Shown piece by piece: positions 1-5,244 of a stretch of 5,263 nt of DNA. The stretch is from assembly GCA_039812375.1 (NCBI GenBank), contig JBDIAO010000156.1, positions 1 through 5,263 of the forward strand, given 5' to 3'. The notes under the pieces are model-generated. The model was not told the origin of the DNA and searched no databases. It saw only the letters and a list, made by a program, of their open reading frames with translations. Positions within the stretch are counted from its first letter, which is position 1; each line of letters begins with the position of its first letter. This DNA is from JAGOME01 sp039812375 (GTDB taxonomy: Bacteria; Actinomycetota; Actinomycetes; Actinomycetales; Dermatophilaceae). Both the position numbers and the translations under genes were made by a program.

Positions 1-81
1 GGCGTCGCCCTTCTCGGTCTGCGTCAGTTGCGGGCTTGAAGCGACGAACCCGGAGACGGATTCCTGCGTGTGGATGGTCAT
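1..81 (-). CDS. SSB-like single-stranded DNA-binding protein, N-terminus only (partial)
   Basis: This is the first 27 codons of a gene that runs off the left edge of the window. The frame starts at the ATG at 81-79 and is open to base 1. It begins MTIHTQESVSGF and continues ASSPQLTQTEKGDA. The pattern of an early 'G-x-V/I-x-x-x-P-x-L-x-x-T-x-x-G-x-A' strand resembles the first beta strands of OB-fold single-stranded DNA-binding proteins, and short SSB-like genes are commonly found after the coupling-protein gene in actinobacterial conjugative elements (family knowledge recalled, not searched). The likely role is binding of single-stranded transfer DNA in donor or recipient. The start is supported by AAGGA (minus strand of 89-93) seven bases before the ATG. 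It lies 77 bases after the coupling-protein stop, so it is probably co-transcribed. With only 27 residues visible, the family call is provisional. Confidence 0.7.
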   Translation of the reverse strand, partial: MTIHTQESVSGFVASSPQLTQTEKGDA

Positions 82-88
82 GATCGCG

Positions 89-93
89 TCCTT
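89..93 (-). promoter_or_regulatory. Ribosome binding site of the SSB-like gene
   Basis: On the minus strand this reads AAGGA, followed by 7 bases and then the ATG at 81. It fixes the start of the partial SSB-like gene, which would otherwise be undecidable because so little of the protein is in the window. Confidence 0.6.
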
Positions 94-103
94 GTCTGCT
101 CAC

Positions 104-125
104 GCAGCCCGTCTTGCTGGGCCGC
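104..125 (-). other. Imperfect inverted repeat in the gap before the SSB-like gene
   Basis: In the 77-base gap between the coupling-protein stop and the SSB-like start, the minus-strand RNA would read GCGGCCC, an 8-base loop, then GGGCTGC. That is seven consecutive pairs including one G:U. No run of T follows, so it does not look like a standard intrinsic terminator. It ends about ten bases upstream of the ribosome binding site. It could stabilise an mRNA end, tune expression of the last gene, or be an accident of G+C-rich sequence. Confidence 0.35.
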
Positions 126-158
126 TGTGGCGGGAAGGTGCGCGACCGGTCTCCGGGG

Positions 159-1934
159 TCAGTTCTCGGTGCGGCGCAGGAGAGCTTCGATCTCTTTGCG
201 GTCGCTGGCGAGCTGCCCGGCGTCGGGGCGGCTGGGCCAGGGGTGCAGGTCGGTGACGATGGGTGGTGCGGAGCGCAGCAGCACGACTCCGGTGCCGAAG
301 GGCAGGCGGCGGATGCGGTCGGGCGGGAAGATCGGGACGCGGCGCACGGACCTTTGGTTGGATCGGCTGCCGTGGTCGCCCAGCGTCACCGAGTCGGTGT
401 ATTCGTCGCGTTCCCCGACCAAGGCACTCAGGTCTTGCAGGTCGCGGGAGTTGGACGCGCCGCCGAGGATGACTTTCACGATGCTGGCGTCCCAGATGGC
501 GTTGGCTTGGTGTTCGTTCCACTTGTCCCGTGCCTGCGCGAGTGACTGCAAGACGGGCATGGTCGTGATGCCCGACCCGCCGCCTTCTGCCATCAGCGTC
601 GGCAACGACGGCAGGGGTGAGAGGTTGGCTATCTCGTCCAGCGCCAGCAGCATCGGCGGATCGAGCCGGGCACCGGGTGAGCGTGCGGCGAGGCGGCGGG
701 CAGTCTCGATGAGGTCTTCCACCAACGCCGCGACCAGAGCGGCGGATGCTCCGGCGCCGGAGCCGGTGGCCAGCAAGAACAGCGTGCCCCTATTGCGGAT
801 GAACGCCTCGGGGTCGAAGCCCTCTCCCTCGGCGGGTGATACGGCATCGAGCACACGGGGATCGGCCAGTGAGCCGAGGGCGAGGGAGACGCCTTGCCAG
901 ATGGAGTCGCGGGTGCGGGGGTCGGAGTCGATCATCGCCTCCAGCGACTCGGCCCAGCCGGTCGCGGCGCGGGTGGAGCCGGTCAGGATCGCCACCGCAT
1001 CAGCGGCGGCCGTGGGGTCGAGGGTCCATCTGAACAGTTCGGCCGGTGGCCGGTTGTCGATGGCCGCCGCGTGCAGCAGGGCTTGGAGCGCGGCGCGGGT
1101 CTTGCCTTCCCAGAAACCGCCCGAATCGACCCCGCCCGCCGACAGCCCGGTGCCGGCGGCGAGGCCAGTGGCGCGGATCATCGCGGTCTGTGGCGACTCG
1201 CATCCCCGGATCGGTGACCACCGCAGCCCGGCCGGCAGACCCTCAGCGAGATGTTGGGGGTCGAAGATCGCGACGGGGCCGATGCGGCGGCGGGCGCGCA
1301 TGGTCGCGGTCAGGTTGTCGGGCCGGGTTGAGGTGACGACGACGGCGCCGGGTGCGTCGAGGATTGCCGGGATCACCAGGTGCAGGCCTTTGCCGGAGCG
1401 GGGCGGGCCGATGACCATGATCGAGTCCTCGACCGACGCCCACACGCCCACGCCTTTCGAGGCACCGAGCCGGTAGCCGACATCGTGTGGCTTCGGATCG
1501 GTCAGGCCGGGGCGGAGGTTCCCGGCGCGGCGCAGCAGCGCCTTGTCCGATGCCGCGGTGGCGACTTCGTGGCGGGTGGCGATTCCGGCCATCCGTCGCG
1601 GGTCTTGCTCGGCCCGGTGCGTGAGGCGGCGTACCCGCACCCACACGAACACCACCGAGCCGATGAGAAGAGCGAGCATGGCCCCGGTGACGATCCAGTA
1701 GACGACGGGGTTCAGTCCGTCCGCGTCGAGCGCAGCACCGGGGTCGGCGGGGTGGAACAGCACCCCGACCCCGGCCGCGAGCCCGCCAGCGGGCTGGGCG
1801 GTGCCGGTGAGCCAGGCGGTGATGGTGCCGGCGGCGCGGAGCACGAGCGCGACCCCGAAGAGGGCGACCAGCCCGATCATGGCGGCGTTGGTCAGCTCGT
1901 CCCCGAACGATCCGGTCTGCCTTCCCTCGGTCAT
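159..1934 (-). CDS. VirD4/TraG-like type IV secretion coupling protein (conjugative DNA-transfer ATPase)
   Basis: The 591-aa product is a coupling protein of the VirD4/TraG family, which links the relaxase-DNA complex to the type IV secretion channel at the cytoplasmic membrane and uses ATP for transfer. Two hydrophobic segments at about residues 17-40 and 77-100 flank a short extracytoplasmic loop, followed by basic VRVRRLTHR, the normal anchor for this family. The Walker A motif GPPRSGKG is at 176-183, followed by a strand ending TSTRPDN. The Walker B motif LLALDEIANL is at 429-438. A downstream GGGSGITTMPVLQSLAQARDKW segment (451-472) and the GGASNSRDLQDLSALVGER block (491-509) are typical of TraG-type proteins. 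The roughly 250 residues between Walker A and B would hold the all-alpha domain that in relatives contacts substrate. The ATG at 1934 overlaps the previous stop (ATGA) and is preceded by GGCGG five bases away, so translation is probably coupled to the 172-aa gene. The protein looks full length and intact. Confidence 0.93.
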   Translation of the reverse strand: MTEGRQTGSFGDELTNAAMIGLVALFGVALVLRAAGTITAWLTGTAQPAGGLAAGVGVLFHPADPGAALDADGLNPVVYWIVTGAMLALLIGSVVFVWVRVRRLTHRAEQDPRRMAGIATRHEVATAASDKALLRRAGNLRPGLTDPKPHDVGYRLGASKGVGVWASVEDSIMVIGPPRSGKGLHLVIPAILDAPGAVVVTSTRPDNLTATMRARRRIGPVAIFDPQHLAEGLPAGLRWSPIRGCESPQTAMIRATGLAAGTGLSAGGVDSGGFWEGKTRAALQALLHAAAIDNRPPAELFRWTLDPTAAADAVAILTGSTRAATGWAESLEAMIDSDPRTRDSIWQGVSLALGSLADPRVLDAVSPAEGEGFDPEAFIRNRGTLFLLATGSGAGASAALVAALVEDLIETARRLAARSPGARLDPPMLLALDEIANLSPLPSLPTLMAEGGGSGITTMPVLQSLAQARDKWNEHQANAIWDASIVKVILGGASNSRDLQDLSALVGERDEYTDSVTLGDHGSRSNQRSVRRVPIFPPDRIRRLPFGTGVVLLRSAPPIVTDLHPWPSRPDAGQLASDRKEIEALLRRTEN

Positions 1935-2449
1935 GGCAGCCGCCGGATCACCGTCGCACCCGAGATGCGGCCGAGCAGCAGCACTTCGACGCGCCCGATC
2001 GCGTGGTCTGGGATCGGGTTGGCGGGGTCGATGAGGGCGCGGGCGGTGCCGGTATGCGCGGCGTCGGTGTGGCCGGTGATGATCGCGACCGCTACATCCT
2101 CACCGGGCACGAACCCGTCGCCCTCAACCGTGTGGAACACCGGCAGCCCCGGCGTGGGCGTCGTCTCGGCGGCGGGTGCGGGTTCGGGGATGGCGCGGCG
2201 GGGCCGTGCAGTGATGAGGTCGGTGAACACCGAGCCGTCTGCTTCGCGGACCTCGACGCGGATGGGTCGGGTGCGGTCGTTGCTGGCCTGGTCGATGATC
2301 TGCGGGAACGACTCGCGCCGCCACGGCGGCGCCCACTGAGGCGGCGTCAAGGGTGCGCCGTCGATGGTGGCGGTCAGAATGCCGTCGTCGTGCACCGTGA
2401 GAACGACGGTCGGGATGCTGACAGGCTGGTCGGGTTCGCTTCGCTTCAT
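1931..2449 (-). CDS. Uncharacterised 172-aa protein between the VirB4-like and VirD4-like ATPases
   Basis: I do not recognise a named family. The product is soluble, without signal peptide, membrane segment or cysteine. It appears to have two globular parts joined by a Pro/Ala/Thr-rich linker at about 85-102. The first part (about 12-82) is beta-rich with PQWAPPWRRESFPQIIDQ and then RPIRVEVREADGSVFTDLI. The second (about 104-172) contains EGDGFVPGEDVAVAII and ends GRISGATVIRRLP. I chose the ATG at 2449. An in-frame GTG at 2464 would add MHLPG, but the bases between the two starts belong to a block also found before the 144-aa gene, with the only amino-acid-changing difference being Leu/Pro, which suggests a constrained leader and not coding sequence. 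It follows the VirB4-like stop by 26 bases and overlaps the coupling gene by ATGA. Its position between the two ATPase genes suggests an accessory role in the transfer machine; this is inference from context only. Confidence 0.8.
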   Translation of the reverse strand: MKRSEPDQPVSIPTVVLTVHDDGILTATIDGAPLTPPQWAPPWRRESFPQIIDQASNDRTRPIRVEVREADGSVFTDLITARPRRAIPEPAPAAETTPTPGLPVFHTVEGDGFVPGEDVAVAIITGHTDAAHTGTARALIDPANPIPDHAIGRVEVLLLGRISGATVIRRLP

Positions 2450-2470
2450 GCCCGGCAGGTGCACCCGGGC
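2447..2470 (-). promoter_or_regulatory. Initiation-region block with GGTGCACC palindrome and hairpin, copy 1
   Basis: Reading on the minus strand, the bases directly before the ATG at 2449 form the arms GCCCGG and CCGGGC (2470-2465 and 2455-2450) around the nine-base loop GTGCACCTG. The 8-base palindrome GGTGCACC sits at 2458-2465, eight bases upstream of the ATG. The same block, 22 of 26 positions identical over 2445-2470, occurs before the 144-aa gene. The stem abuts the start codon and lies five bases after the stop of the VirB4-like gene, so it could limit independent initiation and make translation depend on ribosomes arriving from upstream. No conventional GGAGG is present; GGGTG in the block is the only weak candidate. 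Confidence 0.5.
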
Positions 2471-2475
2471 AGTCG

Positions 2476-3945
2476 CTAGATCATGCGGGTCGTAGTGTCG
2501 AACAGCGCCAACTCATCGGGATGCATCTGATGCTGGACGACGAAGGAACGTTCCTTGATCCGCCATAAGCCTTGCCCGGTGCCCAATCCGGGGAGCAAGT
2601 GCTGTTCGGTGCCGGTCAGCCCGAGGGTCTTGGCCGTGAGAGAGAGCTGATCGGACTCTTGCCGGTAGATCACTCTCGTTTCCGCGTTGGCGAGCAGGCT
2701 GTTCGCCAACGAGCGCATGGCCGAGCCCTGATCGCCCACGTTGTCGAGGTCGCTCAGCTTGTGGAAGACGAGCATGTTCGCCAGCCCGTAGTGGCGGGCG
2801 AGCCGCCATTGAGCATCCATCCGGCGCAGCAGGGCGGGGTGCGCCATGAGCCGCCAGGCCTCGTCGTAGATCATCCAGCGTTTCCCACCATCGGGGTCCA
2901 TCAGCGCGGCTTCCATCCACGCGCTCGCGCAGGTCATCAACACCGACAGCAGGGCCGCGTTCTCCGCGACCCGGCTCAGGTCGAGACTCACCATCGGCAA
3001 CGACGGGTCAAACTTCACGGTCGATGGGCCATCGAACAGGCCGGCAAGGTCGCCACCGACGAGACGACGCAGCGCATGGGCGACGAGCCGGCCGTCCTCC
3101 GCGAGTCGCCTGTCCTCGTCGGTGGATGGGGTGAGGAGGCGGTCCACGACCATCGGCAGGATCGGCACCTCCGCGTCCCGTACCGCAGCGGTCAGGGCGG
3201 TGTCGATGGCGGTGTGCTCCAACGGTGACAGGTCTCGGCCGAGCACGGTTTCCGCGAGCGCGCCCAGCAGCTCACGACGCCGCGACGCCAGCGTGGACGC
3301 CCATTCCCGATCCGACAAGCCGGAGGGGCGGTGGCCTTCATCGAGCGGGTTCAGGCGGGTGCGGAGTCCGTGGCCGAGGACGATGGTCTTGCCGCCGACT
3401 GCTTCGGCGACCGCGGTGTGTTCGCCCTTGGGGTCGCAGGCGATGTAGACCCTGCGGCCGAACGGCAACGACCGTGTGTAGAGCGACTTCGCCAGCGACG
3501 ATTTCCCCGAGCCCACGATCCCGGCCAAGATCATGTTGGGTGCGGTGATGATGCCCCGCCGGTACAACTCCCACGGGTCATAGACGAACGATCCGCCGGA
3601 GTACATATCCTGCCCGACGAACACGCCCTGGCTGCCCAGGCCACCTTCGGCGAGGAACGGATACTGCGCCGACAGCACGGCACTGGTGTCCTGATGGCGC
3701 GGGAGCCGGAACCGGCCCGGCGTCCGCAGCATCGCCGCTCCGGTTTCGCCGGCCTTCGGCAGATACGTCGTGGCCCGCCGCTCAGCCCGCTCTGCTTCGG
3801 CCTTGGCTTTGGCGGCTTCGGTCTCAGCGCGGCGTTGCTCGGCGATGAGCCGGGCCGCGGCCTGCCGGCGCTGCTTGCGGTACTTGCGCCGCTCCGATGC
3901 CGGGGCGACGAGCACCGAGGTATGCAGCTTCTCCCACTCGTTCAC
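2476..3945 (-). CDS. VirB4-like type IV secretion ATPase (short form)
   Basis: The 489-aa product is a P-loop ATPase resembling the motor half of VirB4/TraE-type proteins, which power assembly and substrate passage in type IV secretion. Residues about 16-60 are a highly charged, Arg/Lys/Glu/Ala-rich helix likely to form a coiled coil (ERRKYRKQRRQAA, then EAAKAKAEAERAERRATT). The Walker A motif GIVGSGKSS is at 142-150 (Lys148), followed by YIACDPKGEH at 168-176. The Walker B motif WMIYDEAWRLM is at 357-367 (Asp361, Glu362). Downstream are RHYGLANMLVFHKLSD (384-399) and an ANAETRVIYRQ sensor-like strand (419-429). Canonical VirB4 proteins are about 800 aa; the usual N-terminal domain is missing here and may be encoded by a separate gene upstream of the window. 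The GTG at 3945 is preferred over GTG 3954: it overlaps the preceding stop as GTGA and has GGGGGTGG five bases upstream. It shares the operon with the coupling ATPase. Confidence 0.9.
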   Translation of the reverse strand: MNEWEKLHTSVLVAPASERRKYRKQRRQAAARLIAEQRRAETEAAKAKAEAERAERRATTYLPKAGETGAAMLRTPGRFRLPRHQDTSAVLSAQYPFLAEGGLGSQGVFVGQDMYSGGSFVYDPWELYRRGIITAPNMILAGIVGSGKSSLAKSLYTRSLPFGRRVYIACDPKGEHTAVAEAVGGKTIVLGHGLRTRLNPLDEGHRPSGLSDREWASTLASRRRELLGALAETVLGRDLSPLEHTAIDTALTAAVRDAEVPILPMVVDRLLTPSTDEDRRLAEDGRLVAHALRRLVGGDLAGLFDGPSTVKFDPSLPMVSLDLSRVAENAALLSVLMTCASAWMEAALMDPDGGKRWMIYDEAWRLMAHPALLRRMDAQWRLARHYGLANMLVFHKLSDLDNVGDQGSAMRSLANSLLANAETRVIYRQESDQLSLTAKTLGLTGTEQHLLPGLGTGQGLWRIKERSFVVQHQMHPDELALFDTTTRMI

Positions 3946-4376
3946 AGCGACCACCCCCGCCCACGAGCCGCCGAGTCACCGGCGGGCCGGTCGAACCACG
4001 ACGACTCCGGCGCGGGTGGCGGCGGTGTTTCGCTCAGGAGGGCGAGTGCGTCGGCGTTCTGCCGGGCGGCTTCGGCCGCCCAGGCGGGGAACATGCTCGC
4101 GTGCTCGGCACTGTGGCCGGGGTGGTCGATGGCGTACTGCCGGGACTCGCCAGCGGCACCGAGGTATCCGGCGAGGTCGCGCAGCGCCCGCTCGGGCGCG
4201 ACGGGGTCCCCGGCGCCGGTGAACAGATCGCGGCCTTCGAGGCTGTGCCCGGTCGTGGCGTCCTCGACGCGGTAGGCGTACCGCTGGTGCGCGCCGACCG
4301 GGGTCTCGGGCCAGACGGTCATGGTGAGCGTGCCGGCCTGCCGGGATGTGCGCGGCGTGGGGTCTGTGGTGTTCAT
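3942..4376 (-). CDS. Uncharacterised 144-aa protein with SWF...SL C-terminal tail
   Basis: I do not recognise a family. The protein starts with a polar, Thr/Pro-rich segment, then a beta-rich stretch LTMTVWPETPVGAHQRYAYRV (17-37) and a helical region with RALRDLAGYLGAAGESRQYAI (63-83) and FPAWAAEAARQNADALALL (96-114). A Pro-rich linker (ETPPPPAPE) leads to the final 19 residues, beginning SWFDRPAG and ending RGWSL. There is no signal peptide, membrane segment or cysteine. The 272-aa neighbour ends with the same pattern at the same distance from its C-terminus. I chose the ATG at 4376; in-frame GTG 4391 and TTG 4406 are possible, but the bases in front of the ATG match the leader block of the 172-aa gene, and GGGGGTG there can act as a somewhat distant ribosome binding site. 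The stop overlaps the VirB4-like GTG start (GTGA). Function is unknown; context suggests a conjugation accessory or a transferred protein. Confidence 0.78.
   Translation of the reverse strand: MNTTDPTPRTSRQAGTLTMTVWPETPVGAHQRYAYRVEDATTGHSLEGRDLFTGAGDPVAPERALRDLAGYLGAAGESRQYAIDHPGHSAEHASMFPAWAAEAARQNADALALLSETPPPPAPESSWFDRPAGDSAARGRGWSL
3945..4001 (-). other. C-terminal SWF...SL tail, copy in the 144-aa protein
   Basis: The last 19 residues of the 144-aa protein begin SWFDRPAG, include a basic ARGRG stretch and end in WSL, after a proline-rich linker. The tail of the adjacent 272-aa protein has S-W-F-acidic at the same place and the same final S-L. The DNA at 3991-4002 and 4459-4470 is identical for 12 bases over this core. 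Confidence 0.5.
3951..3958 (-). promoter_or_regulatory. Ribosome binding site deciding the start of the VirB4-like gene
   Basis: The minus strand reads GGGGGTGG here, five bases before the GTG at 3945, which matches the GGAGGTGA consensus with wobble pairing. It lies over the alternative GTG at 3954, so it argues that the true start is 3945, in a GTGA overlap with the upstream stop codon. Confidence 0.5.
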
Positions 4377-4400
4377 GCCGAGCAGGTGCACCCCCGCAAC
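4374..4400 (-). promoter_or_regulatory. Initiation-region block with GGTGCACC palindrome, copy 2
   Basis: On the minus strand the sequence upstream of the ATG at 4376 contains GGGTGCACCTGC, two variable bases, then GGC and the ATG, as in copy 1. The palindrome GGTGCACC (4385-4392) again ends eight bases before the ATG. GGGGGTG in this copy can pair with the 16S rRNA tail with one wobble, giving a ribosome binding site at longer than usual spacing. Unlike copy 1, the flanks do not form a perfect stem, so the hairpin is not a shared property but the palindrome and its spacing are. Confidence 0.45.
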
Positions 4401-4409
4401 CGACAAGGC

Positions 4410-5228
4410 TCAGAGCGAGAGCCGGCCGCTCTGTTTGAGCGTCGTGATCGCGGCCGGCTCGAACCACGACCCCTGCGACCGTGCCTGCCGGGGTGCGACC
4501 GCCGGCTTCGGGGCATTCAGGGATGAGTACGACACCAGCAGTTCCGGCCCACCCCGCATCGGCGCGGAGGTCTCGGCCTCGTCCGGTTCGGTGGGGGTAG
4601 TGACGTGGCGGCGGAGCAGGGAGACATAGCCGAGCTGGGGGTTGACGACCAGCGCGTATTCGCCTGAGCGCATCACTCGATCGTTGGTGCCTTCTCCGGG
4701 TTCGTCGTAGACGTAGCCGTTCTCCATCGCCGCGTCGGTGGTCTCGTCGCCGTAGTCCCACTGGGCGAGGTAGTCCACCGCGTCGACGTACCCGAGTTCT
4801 CCGAGGATGCGCAGCGGCCGGTCGGCCTCATCGCCCTGCAAGAACACCACGCTGATCCACCTCTCGACCTCGGTGGCGGGTTGGGGGTGCCAGACGATCT
4901 TGCCGGACTGGACGAACGCCGCGCTGAGCTGATCGTGCGCCTGATCCAGCAGCACCGCGGCCTGATGGAATCCATCGGCCGCGCTCAGGGCCGCAGCGGC
5001 TCCGGCCGTCCGGTCGCCGTCGTCAGTGCTCACGCCGTCTTGGTGGCGCAGGTGGACGCCCGCGAGCTGGTCGATCACTTGCCCCAAGCACCGGAAACCG
5101 GCGACGACCTCGCTGATGACGCGGTAGGTGTCGGCCGGTTCATCCCAGCTCCTTGTCGCGTGGGCCAGACCCCGCAACGCCTCGTAGGCTTCGGCGGCGT
5201 CGGTGACGGGGTTCTCGTAGGTCGGCAT
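4410..5228 (-). CDS. Uncharacterised 272-aa two-module protein with SWF...SL C-terminal tail
   Basis: No named family is recognised. The sequence divides into an N-terminal, almost entirely helical module (about 1-115; EAYEALRGLAHATRS, then DTYRVISEVVAGFRCLGQVIDQL and AADGFHQAAVLLDQAHDQL), ending near SGKIVWHP, and a second alpha/beta module (about 122-210; RWISVVFLQGDEAD, YLAQWDYGDETTDAAMENGY, YALVVNPQLGYVSLLRR). A disordered Pro/Glu-rich stretch (210-250) leads to the last 19 residues, SWFEPAA ending in GRLSL, similar to the neighbour's tail. There is no signal peptide or membrane segment. From general memory, proteins like each half occur in actinobacterial conjugative elements, so this may be a fusion or a natural two-domain protein; I could not check. 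The ATG at 5228 is supported by a strong GGAGG six bases upstream; the frame is open further upstream to the window edge but without a better start. The gene is followed after 33 bases by the 144-aa gene. Confidence 0.85.
   Translation of the reverse strand: MPTYENPVTDAAEAYEALRGLAHATRSWDEPADTYRVISEVVAGFRCLGQVIDQLAGVHLRHQDGVSTDDGDRTAGAAAALSAADGFHQAAVLLDQAHDQLSAAFVQSGKIVWHPQPATEVERWISVVFLQGDEADRPLRILGELGYVDAVDYLAQWDYGDETTDAAMENGYVYDEPGEGTNDRVMRSGEYALVVNPQLGYVSLLRRHVTTPTEPDEAETSAPMRGGPELLVSYSSLNAPKPAVAPRQARSQGSWFEPAAITTLKQSGRLSL
4413..4469 (-). other. C-terminal SWF...SL tail, copy in the 272-aa protein
   Basis: The last 19 residues of the 272-aa protein begin SWFEPAA, contain KQSGR and end LSL. 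The S-W-F-acidic core and final S-L are at the same distance from the C-terminus as in the 144-aa neighbour, while the bodies of the two proteins show no similarity that I can see. Confidence 0.5.
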
Positions 5229-5234
5229 GACGGG

Positions 5235-5239
5235 CCTCC
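5235..5239 (-). promoter_or_regulatory. Ribosome binding site of the 272-aa gene
   Basis: The minus strand reads GGAGG with six bases to the ATG at 5228. This is the clearest Shine-Dalgarno sequence in the window and settles the start of a frame that otherwise stays open to the right edge. Confidence 0.75.
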
Positions 5240-5244
5240 ATCGT

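Noticed and set aside
153..163. Short inverted repeat just after the coupling-protein stop (minus strand CCGG-AGA-CCGG nearby) as a terminator
   Set aside because: The stem is only four pairs with a three-base loop and no T tract; such repeats are common by chance in this composition, and an SSB-like gene follows in the same direction.
70..1476. Long plus-strand open frame of 468 codons opposite the coupling-protein gene
   Set aside because: Its protein is Arg/Ser/Ala-rich with no recognisable domain, and the opposite strand encodes an intact VirD4/TraG-like ATPase with both Walker motifs. Long antisense frames are expected in G+C-rich DNA.
1945..1952. GGTGATCC on the minus strand, an 8-base match to the 16S rRNA tail complement, upstream of the coupling-protein ATG
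   Set aside because: It is 10 bases from the ATG and matches the part of the rRNA tail that would put the core pairing too far from the start; the nearer GGCGG and the ATGA overlap explain initiation better.
1380..2339. Plus-strand frame of 319 codons spanning the coupling-protein N-terminus and the 172-aa gene
   Set aside because: It is low-complexity Gly/Arg/Val-rich, crosses a gene junction on the other strand, and has no family motif.
3331..4275. Plus-strand frame of 314 codons opposite the VirB4-like and 144-aa genes
   Set aside because: It overlaps two well-supported minus-strand genes with a clear GTGA junction and shows no domain; composition is that of an antisense shadow.
3976..4761. 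Minus-strand frame of 261 codons overlapping the 272-aa and 144-aa genes in another frame
   Set aside because: The product is almost all Arg/Pro/Ala/His with no fold signature, while the alternative frames give ordinary-looking proteins with plausible starts.
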